Shown: positions 6,863-16,045 of the stretch, piece after piece
Numbering within the stretch: the first letter of the stretch is position 1
How the letters are laid out: every line of letters begins with the position of its first letter
DNA from: Lactiplantibacillus garii
GTDB lineage: Bacteria; Bacillota; Bacilli; Lactobacillales; Lactobacillaceae
Assembly: GCF_003885105.1 (NCBI RefSeq)
Contig: NZ_QWZQ01000035.1
Location: 1 to 34,761 of the forward strand
Reading direction: 5' to 3'
DNA length: 34,761 nt
Program-made: the position numbers and the translations under genes
The notes under the pieces: generated by a model
What the model was told of the DNA's origin: nothing
The model's database searches: none
Seen by the model: the letters and a program-made list of their open reading frames with translations, nothing else

Positions 6863-8023
6863 TTAATTCGCAACTTTCTGCTTAGTTTTTGTTAACGGGT
6901 GGTCATGATCAACTGGTAAGTGAATGACAAAACTAGTCAGTTCATCATCGCTCTGCGCGTAAATGTAGCCCCCGTGGTGTTGCACGATACTCTGAGCAAT
7001 GGCCAACCCCAGCCCGGACCCCCCCGTTGCCTGGGAACGGGATTCCTCGACCCGGTAAAACCGTTCAAATAGCCGACCTAACGCTTCGGCCGGAATCCGC
7101 TTGCCATCGTTAGCCACGTGGATCACCACTTCGTTATCCCGTTGCTCGGCTTGCAGAATAATTCTTTTCGCACCGGCCCCGTACTTAAAAGCGTTGGCAA
7201 TCAGGTTATTAAAGACCCGCCCTAACTTTTCCGCGTCGGCTTCGAGGTAGATTGGTTGGTCGCCGCTTTCCACTTCAATCGTGAGGTGCTTCTTATTAGC
7301 CTCCAGTTCAAAACTGGCCGCGAGTTGTTCCAGCATCGCCGTTAAATTCAAACGACTAATATTAAGTGGCGTTTCCGTTTGCCGGGCCTTGGTGTATTCA
7401 AACAGATCTTCCACTAACGACTTCATCTGGGTGGCCTTTAAATACGCTATGTGGGCGTATTTGACCAAGTCTGCTTCCGACTGGTACTGTTTATTTTCAA
7501 TCAAGCCGAGGTAGCCAATAATCGAGGTCAACGGTGTTCGAATATCGTGACTGACGTTGGTAATCAGCGCGTCCTTAGAACGTTCAATCTCGCGTTCTTC
7601 GTCCATCGAATGGATGGCGGAATCAACTAAAGCGTTCACACTTTCAACGACCCGTTGAGTATCCCCGGTCAAACTAAAATCGATCCGGTGATCAAAGTGT
7701 CCGGCCGCAATGTAGTGCAGTTCACTAATGATGTGGCGCAACTGCATCTGCTTGTACCGGCGAATCAGCCGCCAGTACAGCACAAAGCCGTCCGCCACCA
7801 ACATTAGCGCAATGAACAGGTTTTCGTAGCTCCACAACTGATAGTTAGTCGGCCCCAGTTTAATGGAACGTTTAATCTGAAAAATCCCGCTTTGCAGGCC
7901 CGGATTATGGGCAATCGCACTGTTGATCAGTACCACGATCGACAAGTTTAAAAGGAGTAGCAGAATTACCGTAACTACTCCTTCAAAAAACAATTCACTT
8001 TTTTCACGTCCTGTTAATTTCAA
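6863..8023 (-). CDS. Sensor histidine kinase, VanS/PhoR-like
   Basis: A 386-residue membrane kinase with two membrane segments (about 13-36 and 68-86) enclosing a short outer loop of some 30 residues, followed by a HAMP-like linker. The dimerisation motif SHDIRTP carries the phospho-accepting His159. The N box is FNNLIANAFK (271-280), the G1 box NDG near 305, the F box LFERFYR near 318-324, and the G2 box GGSGLGL at 334-340. The start is a TTG at 8023 with GAGG 7 bases upstream. It lies 15 bases after the response regulator. The small extracellular part suggests sensing within the membrane or of cell-wall precursors. The stimulus is unknown. Confidence 0.9.
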   Translation of the reverse strand: MKLTGREKSELFFEGVVTVILLLLLNLSIVVLINSAIAHNPGLQSGIFQIKRSIKLGPTNYQLWSYENLFIALMLVADGFVLYWRLIRRYKQMQLRHIISELHYIAAGHFDHRIDFSLTGDTQRVVESVNALVDSAIHSMDEEREIERSKDALITNVSHDIRTPLTSIIGYLGLIENKQYQSEADLVKYAHIAYLKATQMKSLVEDLFEYTKARQTETPLNISRLNLTAMLEQLAASFELEANKKHLTIEVESGDQPIYLEADAEKLGRVFNNLIANAFKYGAGAKRIILQAEQRDNEVVIHVANDGKRIPAEALGRLFERFYRVEESRSQATGGSGLGLAIAQSIVQHHGGYIYAQSDDELTSFVIHLPVDHDHPLTKTKQKVAN

Positions 8024-8038
8024 AAGCTGACCTCGCTA

Positions 8039-8728
8039 TTAGCGTGATTCGATCTTGTAACCAACGCCCCAGACCGTTTGGATCACCTTTTCACCATCGG
8101 TGGCCTCTTCGATCTTATCGCGTAAATGACTAACGTGTACCATGACCGTTTTGGCCGACACGATACTTTCCTGTTGCCAAACGCGTTCGAAAATATCGTC
8201 GGCGGAAAAGACCCGGTTCGGGTGGCTAGCTAGTAGGTATAAAATTCCAAATTCCAACGCGGTCAACTGAATGTCCTTCCCCGTCAACGTTTTGACTTCG
8301 TGGGAATCCTTGTTAATGGTTAACGGACCGATGTCTAAAACGTCCGGTTCGGTCGTTGTCACGTTGTTTTCGGAGCGCCGTAGTAATGATTTGACCCGCG
8401 CCATGATTTCTAGCGGGTTAAACGGCTTGGTGACGTAATCGTCAGCACCCGTGATCAACCCTTGAATCTTATCCATATCACCCGTCTTGGCGGATAACAC
8501 CAGGATCGGTAGTTGCGAATCTTTCCGGACTTCCTTAATCACTTCAATCCCGTCCATCTCGGGCATCATAATATCCAGGATCATCAACGCGATGTCCGGG
8601 TTCGTATTTAACTTAGTTAAGGCTTCCCGGCCGTTATAGGCGCTAATGGGTTCGTAGCCTTCGTTTTTAATATAAATTTCTAATAGTTGCGCAATTTCTT
8701 TGTCGTCATCGACTACTAAAATTTTCAT
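8039..8728 (-). CDS. OmpR-family response regulator, VanR-like
   Basis: A 229-residue regulator. The receiver domain has the acidic pocket VDDD (6-9), the phosphorylated Asp52 in LDIMMPEMDG, and the switch lysine in TKPFNP. A linker follows, then the OmpR winged-helix domain (LTALEFGILYLLASHPNRVFS onward, ending WGVGYKIE). It controls its own operon with the kinase and dacA. Two CGTTAA direct repeats spaced one helical turn apart overlap the likely promoter. AAGGAG lies 8 bases before the ATG. Confidence 0.92.
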   Translation of the reverse strand: MKILVVDDDKEIAQLLEIYIKNEGYEPISAYNGREALTKLNTNPDIALMILDIMMPEMDGIEVIKEVRKDSQLPILVLSAKTGDMDKIQGLITGADDYVTKPFNPLEIMARVKSLLRRSENNVTTTEPDVLDIGPLTINKDSHEVKTLTGKDIQLTALEFGILYLLASHPNRVFSADDIFERVWQQESIVSAKTVMVHVSHLRDKIEEATDGEKVIQTVWGVGYKIESR

Positions 8729-8759
8729 AGTACATTTCTCCTTAAATAATTCTGGTTTT

Positions 8760-8789
8760 ATTTTATCAAAAAGTTAACGTTGCTTAACG
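8760..8789 (-). promoter_or_regulatory. Promoter with OmpR-type direct repeats, two-component operon
   Basis: On the minus strand TAAAAT (8760-8765) can serve as the -10. Upstream, CGTTAA occurs twice (8784-8789 and 8774-8779) with a 10-bp period, overlapping the -35 position. Such tandem half-sites are typical of OmpR-family binding and suggest self-regulation. Confidence 0.5.
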
Positions 8790-8836
8790 TTTCACGCTGC
8801 TTTTTAGGGAAAGCTTAAGAGTGCCGCTGGATTTCC

Positions 8837-9538
8837 TCAGTCATCATCGACCCGCTTCGTCAATAACCAGGCGTAATAACTCCCAACAATTAGTAACAAA
8901 CCGTTGACCAGCCAAATTGTGCGGGTCGTCCACCAAATTTGAAGTAACGCTGAAATAATCGCCCCACCAGCAAAACACAACACTAATTCCCAATAGACGA
9001 GCGCCGTTTTTAACGAGTCTTGATTACGCGTCATACCAAAGTCCGTCAACGCAATCGTGGCCTTCTTTAAATTTCCCGTCGTAAAGACGTTGGCGTACCC
9101 GTGGCCGGAAATGTGGCTAAAAGCCGTTGTTTGCATCGCCATAACCAAAGCTAATAGTGGCACGATCAAAATATTATTCGTCGTTTTAGGGAGCGCGCCC
9201 ACAAATAGACAAACGACGAACTCCGCCACCATGATTGGTAAGCGCCAGTAGTGAGAATGTGCCCCTAAGTGATGGTTGAGAATACCCACGAAAGCTACCC
9301 CCACAATGAAAGCCAACACCGTACACAACTTAGTCACGGCTCCAGGTAAATTATGCTGAGCAATGTCAACGCTCAGAAAAACTAAGTTCCCGGTTTGCCC
9401 GGCAGCCAACACCCCACCACGTTGTACGAAGGTGTATGCATCAATAAAACCGCCGATAAACGTTAATCCCAGTCCAATCTCGCGTAACTGAAACAGGTGC
9501 CGGTTTTGATAACGCTGCATTTGGCCACCCACTTTCAT
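8837..9538 (-). CDS. DUF1275 (YoaK-like) membrane protein
   Basis: An integral membrane protein of up to 233 residues with about six membrane segments and the DUF1275 pattern: FIGGFIDAYTFVQRGGVLAA near the start, QTGNLVFL, and the second-half motif ANVFTTGNLKKA. The family is widespread in bacteria and has no firm function, though transport is suspected. The start is uncertain. The ATG at 9538 has no clear ribosome binding site, while the ATG at 9520 (product MQRYQN...) follows GTGGGTGG. The gene stands alone on the minus strand, between the two-component system and the XRE operon. Confidence 0.75.
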   Translation of the reverse strand: MKVGGQMQRYQNRHLFQLREIGLGLTFIGGFIDAYTFVQRGGVLAAGQTGNLVFLSVDIAQHNLPGAVTKLCTVLAFIVGVAFVGILNHHLGAHSHYWRLPIMVAEFVVCLFVGALPKTTNNILIVPLLALVMAMQTTAFSHISGHGYANVFTTGNLKKATIALTDFGMTRNQDSLKTALVYWELVLCFAGGAIISALLQIWWTTRTIWLVNGLLLIVGSYYAWLLTKRVDDD

Positions 9539-9591
9539 CTCAATAGTCTAATCATACCGCAGTCCCCCAATTAAAACTCGTTTGACCTAGT

Positions 9592-9621
9592 AAAAAAACG
9601 AACGGGCGTCCCGTTCGTTTT
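9592..9621. terminator. Terminator of the XRE/small membrane protein operon
   Basis: AAAACGAACGGG (9595-9606) and CCCGTTCGTTTT (9610-9621) form a perfect 12-bp stem with a 3-base loop. On the minus strand it is followed by seven T in all. Confidence 0.8.
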
Positions 9622-9639
9622 GAAATGAGCTATTTCTTG

Positions 9640-9882
9640 CTACTTATACCGGCGTTGCCCCAACCGATAAACGTGAACGTCCTCTGCAAGCTGAATACCA
9701 GTCATCACCATGGTCATTGCTAGTAATAATCCGTCCAACAACCACAACTGCCAAGCATGCCAGAAAATACAGGTTGCTACTACAACGATGAAGCTAGCGC
9801 CCTCCACGACGCGACGAATTTTATCAAACCGGTGATACCACCGCGGGTACCGCGAGCGGTCAACGTGCATTTTTAAATGCAT
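9640..9882 (-). CDS. Small membrane protein, unknown function
   Basis: An 80-residue protein with a basic N-terminus (MHLKMHVDRSRYPRWYHRF) and two hydrophobic segments at about 27-45 and 48-66, ending in a basic tail (LGQRRYK). I do not recognise a family. GGGGGAG lies 4 bases before the ATG, and the gene begins 10 bases after the XRE regulator stops, so the two are co-translated and likely linked in function. A membrane partner of the regulator is possible but unproven. The gene is closed by the terminator at 9592-9621. Confidence 0.6.
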   Translation of the reverse strand: MHLKMHVDRSRYPRWYHRFDKIRRVVEGASFIVVVATCIFWHAWQLWLLDGLLLAMTMVMTGIQLAEDVHVYRLGQRRYK

Positions 9883-9892
9883 GTTACTCCCC

Positions 9893-10465
9893 CTACATGT
9901 AGCGAACTTGGTACAACTGAATAATGTCGTTCACGCGCTTCGAGTTTTCTGGTGACAGCACGATTCCGTTTTGACGCAGACACTTCGATACCGCTAAACT
10001 AAAGCGCGTAAAGACGTACTCCGGTGAACCCGAATTTTGCTTGATCAACTCGGTATAGTAAGCCGCAATCAGTTCTCGTAACGGTTGCTCGGTCGTATTG
10101 TTGAGGTCGGCGACCAGGTCTAACATAATGGAAGTCGCTACCCGACTGCGTTCCTGACCAGTACGGTACCACTTACGGTTTTTATTCTCCGCCCGTTCCG
10201 TCATTTCTGGACGGTCCCCTTTACGGAACAACACGCTTAACCACGAGTGCTTTACCACCGGTTCGGTCAGTCCTAATAAATAGTCGGCCGATACGCCGAA
10301 CGTTTGGGTAAAAATGACCAAACTTTCCAAGTCCGGATAACTACGCCCCAGTTCCCACTTAGAAATCGTTTGGCGGGTAACGTGAAGCTTTTCCGCCAAA
10401 ACTTGTTGGGACCATTCCCGCCGTTCGCGTTGTTCCTTAATCTTTTTTCCGATAACATTTTTCAC
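9893..10465 (-). CDS. XRE-family helix-turn-helix regulator
   Basis: A 190-residue protein. Residues 5-60 are a Cro/C1-type HTH (IKEQRERREWSQQVLAEKLH, TRQTISKWELGRSYPDLESL, ending in the common SADYLLGL). The remaining 120 residues are helical, with no recognised domain and no membrane segment. It heads a two-gene operon with a small membrane protein. This arrangement recurs in lactic acid bacteria, where the regulator usually controls its own small operon. Targets are unknown. Confidence 0.8.
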   Translation of the reverse strand: MKNVIGKKIKEQRERREWSQQVLAEKLHVTRQTISKWELGRSYPDLESLVIFTQTFGVSADYLLGLTEPVVKHSWLSVLFRKGDRPEMTERAENKNRKWYRTGQERSRVATSIMLDLVADLNNTTEQPLRELIAAYYTELIKQNSGSPEYVFTRFSLAVSKCLRQNGIVLSPENSKRVNDIIQLYQVRYM

Positions 10466-10576
10466 TTTACCCGTTCCCCCGTTAAATTAACCTTTTCTGG
10501 GTGTTCATCACTTCCAGAGTATACCGTGTAGTGCGTTGCACTGACAACTGCGGTCATCAATTTAGACCGCATCCAT

Positions 10577-10619
10577 AAAAAAAGTCGGTCCGTAAAAGGT
10601 TATCCTTTACGAACCGACT
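10577..10619 (-). terminator. guaB terminator
   Basis: The arms 10583-10599 and 10604-10619 pair (AGTCGGT core) with one mismatch and one bulged base. On the minus strand they are followed by seven T. Confidence 0.75.
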
Positions 10620-10638
10620 ATTTAAATACTATTTTAAA

Positions 10639-11796
<1,158 letters not shown>

Positions 11797-11827
11797 TTAG
11801 CTCCTTATGGTTTTATTTTTATCTGTA

Positions 11828-11856
11828 AAGATACCAAAACATCGGGGTAAATGCAA
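11828..11856 (-). promoter_or_regulatory. guaB promoter
   Basis: On the minus strand TTGCAT (11851-11856) and TATCTT (11828-11833) are 17 bases apart. The leader is about 30 bases, too short for a purine riboswitch. Confidence 0.6.
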
Positions 11857-11867
11857 GTAACAAACAT

Positions 11868-11882
11868 GAATTTCAGAAAATT
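11868..11882. promoter_or_regulatory. CodY-box-like palindrome upstream of guaB
   Basis: GAATTTCAGAAAATT matches the CodY box AATTTTCWGAAAATT at 13 of 15 positions. It lies just upstream of the guaB -35. CodY responds to GTP, so the link is plausible, but no codY gene is in the window. Confidence 0.3.
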
Positions 11883-11892
11883 CTTATTTAAA

Positions 11893-12012
11893 GAGTGTGA
11901 GGTCCTGACAGGTTGGCGGCGAGGATTAGCCTAGTCATCAGTAGCATGCGGGCTGGGCATGGTGCTGGTGACGTAGCTAACCGCAACCGGCAGTCAGGCC
12001 CGAACACGTTTC
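11893..12012 (+). repeat. Hairpin repeat unit 1 of 3 (120 bp)
   Basis: This is the first of three tandem 120-bp units separated by AAAA. It runs from GAGTGTGAGG to CGAACACGTTTC. The outer stem CCTGAC/GTCAGG and inner stems GGTTG/CAACC, TTAGC/GCTAA and GTCATCAG/CTGGTGAC give a long, nearly continuous hairpin. No reading frame of note is present. Confidence 0.75.
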
Positions 12013-12016
12013 AAAA

Positions 12017-12136
12017 GAGTGTGAGGTTCCAACGGGTTGAGAGTGAGGATTAGCCTAGCGGGCAGGATGATGCGGGTTGGGCATCGTGCTGACTGCGTAG
12101 CTAACCGCAGCTCTCAGTTGGACCCGAACACGTTTC
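12017..12136 (+). repeat. Hairpin repeat unit 2 of 3 (120 bp), diverged
   Basis: It has the same length and ends as unit 1, but the stem sequences differ on both sides in a compensating way. CCAAC/GTTGG replaces CCTGAC/GTCAGG, and TGAGAG/CTCTCA replaces GGTTG/CAACC. TTAGC/GCTAA and CTA/TAG are kept. This paired change supports a conserved fold. Confidence 0.75.
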
Positions 12137-12140
12137 AAAA

Positions 12141-12260
12141 GAGCGTAAGGTCCTGACAGGTTGGCGGCGAGGATTAGCCTAGTCATCAGTAGCATGCGGG
12201 CTGGGCATGGTGCTGATGACGTAGCTAACCGCAACCGGCAGTCAGGCCCGAGCACGTTTC
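12141..12260 (+). repeat. Hairpin repeat unit 3 of 3 (120 bp)
   Basis: It is almost identical to unit 1, with GAGCGTAAGG at the start and CGAGCACGTTTC at the end. Its inner stem GTCATCAG/CTGATGAC is perfect, where unit 1 has a G-T wobble. It abuts the DUF1129 terminator. Confidence 0.75.
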
Positions 12261-12291
12261 AAAAAAGAACCCAGATTGCTCTGCGTTCTTT
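12261..12291. terminator. Terminator of the rsmG-noc-parAB-ychF-DUF1129 operon
   Basis: AAAGAACCCAGA (12264-12275) and TCTGCGTTCTTT (12280-12291) pair with one mismatch and a 4-base loop. On the minus strand this is followed by further T, totalling six. Confidence 0.65.
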
Positions 12292-12300
12292 AAAAATCGC

Positions 12301-13026
12301 CTAAAACAGGCTCGTTGTAATCTTGTAGCGGCGCTTAAGCCACATCCGGATGAAGAAGACGACCACCGCAATGGCTAAGTACGCCATTCCTGGTAAAATC
12401 GGGTTCCACGGTCCCTTGATCAAAGAAACGGTCGTAAAGACGAACATCCAGACGATCACGGCTAAGACCGACCAACCAATTTTTTTCCAAAGTGAAGCTT
12501 GGGGCTGACCCTTGGCCGGAGCCAAGTATTGGAATAACTTGGTAACGCCTAACCCACCAACCACGGAGGTTAATAGGATGGCGGTCAAGCCCATCGCACC
12601 CTGTGAATTTTTCTGGGTATTGGCGCCAATTAGGCCCATGATCCCGTACATTAAGCAGAAAATCATGAATAGCATTAAGCCGCTGTCCAATGATGAGATC
12701 CAAAAGTTAGCCTTCTGTTGTTCAACCGGCGTCTTCTTAGGATTGATGATTTCTTCAGTCCGTTCCTGGACCGTCCCGTATAGTTGACGGGCGGTCGTTC
12801 CACGACCCTGTTCAGCTAATAGCGTGGTCGTCATTTCATCAAGAACGGCCTTCTTCTTTTCACCACTAAGTTGGGTATCGTTTAACGATTTACGCATTTG
12901 CCGCATGTATTCGGCATTCCGTTTCGTTAACTCCGTCGATTCGTGGATTGGGCGTTCCGCAGCTTGAATCTGCTTAGCGCCGGCCGCCGCGTTGCGGGGT
13001 GTCTTTGGGGTTTCACTTTCACTCAC
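12301..13026 (-). CDS. DUF1129 membrane protein
   Basis: A 241-residue protein. The N-terminal half is soluble and charged (NAEYMRQMRKSLNDTQLS... near 38-56). The second half has four membrane segments, at about 110-130, 143-165, 185-203 and 208-227, and a basic end. This layout fits the DUF1129 family found in lactobacilli and relatives. Function is unknown. It lies 20 bases after ychF, at the end of the rsmG operon, a conserved position that may only reflect shared transcription. Confidence 0.75.
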   Translation of the reverse strand: MSESETPKTPRNAAAGAKQIQAAERPIHESTELTKRNAEYMRQMRKSLNDTQLSGEKKKAVLDEMTTTLLAEQGRGTTARQLYGTVQERTEEIINPKKTPVEQQKANFWISSLDSGLMLFMIFCLMYGIMGLIGANTQKNSQGAMGLTAILLTSVVGGLGVTKLFQYLAPAKGQPQASLWKKIGWSVLAVIVWMFVFTTVSLIKGPWNPILPGMAYLAIAVVVFFIRMWLKRRYKITTSLF

Positions 13027-13046
13027 GAGTCCATTCTCCTTTCGAC

Positions 13047-14147
13047 TTAAACGTTAAAGCGGAATTCGACAATGTCACCGTCTTGCATGACGTAGTCCTT
13101 ACCTTCTAAACGTAACTTACCATTTTCCTTGACCTTGGCTTCAGAACCAGCTTCGTCTAAAGCGTCAAACGACATTACTTCGGCCCGAATGAACCCCCGT
13201 TCAAAGTCCGAGTGAATGATCCCGGCAGCTTGAGGTGCTTTAGTTCCGCGTTTAAAGGTCCAAGCACGGGTCTCCTTGCCACCAGCCGTAAAGAAGGTTT
13301 CCAGCCCTAAGAGCTTGTAAGAAGCCCGAATCAGCTTATTCAAACCGGGTTCTTCAACCCCTTCGGCAGCTAAGAAATCGGCCTTATCAGCATCGTCCAA
13401 TTCGGCGATTTCTTCTTCGGTTTCGGCAGCGACCCCAATCGCCTGGGCACCCTCCGCCTTAGCGTAGTCTTCAACGACCTTGTAATACTTCGAACTTTCA
13501 GGATCAGCCATGTCGTCTTCGGAGATGTTGGCAACGTACAAAACGGGTTTGGACGTCAATAAGAAGAGGCCCCGGACGATTGGTTGTTCGTCATCCGTAA
13601 AGTCTAATGAACGCACCGGTTTGCCGGCTTCCAAAGCGGGTTTGATCTTTTCTAACACGGCAAGTTCGGCCTTAGCTTCCTTATCGCTCCCCTTAGCCGC
13701 GCGTTGAACCTTCGCCAACCGCTTATCAACGGCTTCTAGGTCGGCTAAACTTAATTCCAAGTTAATGGTTTCAATGTCGTCTTGAGGATCAACTTTCCCG
13801 GTAACGTGGGTAATGTTATCGTCGTCAAAGGCCCGAACTACGTGCACAATGGCGTCGACTTGGCGAATGTTTTCCAAGAACTTGTTTCCTAGACCTTCAC
13901 CCTTGCTGGCACCCTTAACGATCCCGGCGATATCGGTAAATTCAAAGGTCGTTGGAACGACCTTCTTAGCGGGAATAATTTCTTGAATCCGGTCTAAACG
14001 TTTGTCGGGAACTTCAACCATCCCCACGTTTGGATCAATCGTCGCAAATGGGTAGTTGGCCATTTCGGCGCCCGCCTTCGTAATTGCGTTAAACAATGTG
14101 GATTTACCAACGTTTGGTAACCCAACGATACCTGCTGTAAGTGCCAT
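13047..14147 (-). CDS. ychF: Redox-regulated ATPase YchF (Obg family)
   Basis: A 366-residue P-loop protein with G1 GLPNVGKS (8-15), the G3-type [10 protein letters not shown], and NISE in place of NKxD in the G4 position, which is why YchF prefers ATP to GTP. A helical insert follows, and the C-terminal TGS domain holds the universal [20 protein letters not shown] segment. It is a ribosome-associated ATPase involved in translation and oxidative stress response. It lies in the rsmG-par operon, between DUF951 and DUF1129. Confidence 0.95.
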   Translation of the reverse strand: MALTAGIVGLPNVGKSTLFNAITKAGAEMANYPFATIDPNVGMVEVPDKRLDRIQEIIPAKKVVPTTFEFTDIAGIVKGASKGEGLGNKFLENIRQVDAIVHVVRAFDDDNITHVTGKVDPQDDIETINLELSLADLEAVDKRLAKVQRAAKGSDKEAKAELAVLEKIKPALEAGKPVRSLDFTDDEQPIVRGLFLLTSKPVLYVANISEDDMADPESSKYYKVVEDYAKAEGAQAIGVAAETEEEIAELDDADKADFLAAEGVEEPGLNKLIRASYKLLGLETFFTAGGKETRAWTFKRGTKAPQAAGIIHSDFERGFIRAEVMSFDALDEAGSEAKVKENGKLRLEGKDYVMQDGDIVEFRFNV

Positions 14148-14176
14148 ATCGGTTATTCACTCTTCCTTTTAAATAA

Positions 14177-14368
14177 TTAAGCTTGGTCGGCTTTCTTTTC
14201 CAAAACTTTTTTCAACTTTTTATTGAATTCACGGCGCGGCATCATGACCACGTGACCGCACCCGGTACATTTGATCTTAATGTCGGCACCCATCCGCGTG
14301 ATTTCCCAGCGGTTGACCCCGCATGGATGGGCTTTCTTCATTTCGACAATATCACCTAAATCATACAT
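14177..14368 (-). CDS. DUF951 small protein
   Basis: A 63-residue protein of the DUF951 family (YyaC/YyzM-like neighbours of parB and ychF in Firmicutes). The HPCG...W.I.R.GADIKIKC..CGH pattern is visible. The three cysteines and nearby histidines suggest a small zinc-binding fold. The start is ATG 14368 with AAGGGG 8 bases upstream; a TTG two codons earlier is too close to that site. Molecular function is unknown. Confidence 0.8.
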   Translation of the reverse strand: MYDLGDIVEMKKAHPCGVNRWEITRMGADIKIKCTGCGHVVMMPRREFNKKLKKVLEKKADQA

Positions 14369-14392
14369 GCGCAACGCCCCTTCACAAATTAA

Positions 14393-15286
14393 TTAATTTA
14401 AATCGATGTGTAAAATTTCTAAGATCCGGGTTAAATCGTCATTTGACAAGTACGGAATCTCAATTTTACCCTGATCTTTTTTGTTGGCCTTTGCCTGAAT
14501 AGAAACGGCGGTTCCAAACTTTTCTTGTAGCTGTTCCTCACTGGCGCGAATGTACGGTGACTTCTTAACGGTGACCTTCTTGGCCGGCTTTTCGGCGTCA
14601 CCGTTATAACGCGCCACGATTTGTTCCAATTGCCGGACGGTCAAGTTATCTTTAACTGCCCGCTTAGCCAGTGGTTCCAGTTTAGCCTTATCCTTTAATG
14701 AAAGCAGTGTCCGAGCTTGTCCCATCGCTAACTGCCCTTTCTGGATCAGTTGCTTAACACCAGCTGGTAATCCTAACAACCGTAAGTAGTTAGCAATGTA
14801 AGGCCGACTCTTTCCCAGGCGTTTTGAGACTTCCGCTTGGGTCAGCTTCAGCTTTTTCATCAGTGAGTCGTACGCCTCGGCTTCTTCTAACGGCGTTAAG
14901 TCTTCACGCTGGAGGTTTTCCAACACGGCGACTTCCATCATTTGTTCTTCGGTCACGTCGCGAACAATGGCCGGAATCGTCGTCTGTTTTGCCAGCTTAG
15001 AAGCACGGAACCGCCGCTCACCGGCAATAATTTCGTACTTTTTGACCTCAACATCCGGCTGTCGGACGATGATTGGCTGGAAAACACCGGACTTTTCAAT
15101 GGAACTAGCCAGTTCTTTTAACGCCGCCTGGTCAAACTTTTGCCGGGGCTGATACGGGTTCGCGTGAATGTCTGTCAGGGCTAAATCAACGACGGATTCT
15201 TCACTGGTGGGTTCGTCAACGTCGGCAAACAGGGCCCCGATGCCCCGGCCGAGCGCTTTGTTTTGATCCTTATCTTTACTTGCCAT
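14393..15286 (-). CDS. parB: Chromosome partitioning protein ParB (Spo0J)
   Basis: A 297-residue CTP-dependent DNA clamp that loads at parS and works with ParA in origin segregation and SMC loading. The N-terminal domain carries NPYQPR and the CTP-binding GERRFRA motif. The central HTH is LTQAEVSKRLGKSRPYIANYLRLL. A C-terminal dimerisation domain follows. It overlaps the end of parA by 11 bases. A paralogue (noc) lies upstream of parA in the same operon. This one is the Spo0J type by its position after parA. Confidence 0.93.
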   Translation of the reverse strand: MASKDKDQNKALGRGIGALFADVDEPTSEESVVDLALTDIHANPYQPRQKFDQAALKELASSIEKSGVFQPIIVRQPDVEVKKYEIIAGERRFRASKLAKQTTIPAIVRDVTEEQMMEVAVLENLQREDLTPLEEAEAYDSLMKKLKLTQAEVSKRLGKSRPYIANYLRLLGLPAGVKQLIQKGQLAMGQARTLLSLKDKAKLEPLAKRAVKDNLTVRQLEQIVARYNGDAEKPAKKVTVKKSPYIRASEEQLQEKFGTAVSIQAKANKKDQGKIEIPYLSNDDLTRILEILHIDLN

Positions 15287-16043
15287 GGGCGGCCAACACT
15301 TCCTTTGCTAAAGCTAAGTAAACTTGTGCACCCTTTGAACGGGCATCGTAATCAATAATCGACAGGCCGTGACTCGGCGCTTCGGATAACCGCACGTTGC
15401 GAGGAATAATTGTCTGATACACGGCGTCCTTAAAGTACTTGCGCACTTCCGCGTTAACCTGTGCACCCAGGTTAGTCCGGGCGTCATACATGGTTAACAG
15501 GACCCCCTCAATTTTCAACTGTTTATTAAAGTGTTTTTGAACCAACTTAACGGTATTGAGCAACTGACTCAACCCTTCCAAAGCGTAATATTCACTTTGA
15601 ACCGGGATCAAGATGGAGTCACAAGCCGTAAACGCGTTGATGGTCAGTAATCCCAGCGAAGGCGGACAGTCGATCAAAACAAAGTCATAATCGGCTTTCA
15701 CGTCATCAATAGCATCCCGTAAACGGGTCTCACGCGCCATCATCGGCGTCAATTCGATTTCGGCCCCCGATAATTGAATCGTGGCCGGGACGATGTCCAA
15801 CCCCTTGTGACTCGTGGGGATAATCGTGTCTTTAATGGGAACGTCGTTGATCAGAACGTCGTAAATTTCGTGTTCAATGGCTGATTTTTGGATTCCTAAC
15901 CCGCTGGTTGCGTTCCCCTGCGCGTCGGTATCAATTAACAGTACTTTTTGGCCTAGTTCCACGAGACTGGCACCTAAATTAATGCTGGTCGTGGTCTTGC
16001 CAACGCCACCTTTTTGGTTAGCGAGTGCAATTACGGTTCCCAT
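15276..16043 (-). CDS. parA: Chromosome partitioning ATPase ParA (Soj)
   Basis: A 255-residue deviant Walker A ATPase with KGGVGKTT at residues 11-18, LLIDTDAQGNAT, the DFVLIDCPPSLG Walker B region and a C-terminal basic region for non-specific DNA binding. The length equals Bacillus Soj. It partners ParB in moving the origin and in the control of DnaA. The gene begins 2 bases after noc and overlaps parB, so the three are translationally coupled. Confidence 0.95.
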   Translation of the reverse strand: MGTVIALANQKGGVGKTTTSINLGASLVELGQKVLLIDTDAQGNATSGLGIQKSAIEHEIYDVLINDVPIKDTIIPTSHKGLDIVPATIQLSGAEIELTPMMARETRLRDAIDDVKADYDFVLIDCPPSLGLLTINAFTACDSILIPVQSEYYALEGLSQLLNTVKLVQKHFNKQLKIEGVLLTMYDARTNLGAQVNAEVRKYFKDAVYQTIIPRNVRLSEAPSHGLSIIDYDARSKGAQVYLALAKEVLAAHGK

Positions 16044-16045
16044 AA

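Noticed and set aside
12055-12255. 66-codon minus-strand frame
   Set aside because: It runs through two repeat units and its sequence is only the translated repeat.
11893-12260. CRISPR array
   Set aside because: The period is 124 bases, the units are whole hairpins, and the spacers are just AAAA. No cas genes are present.
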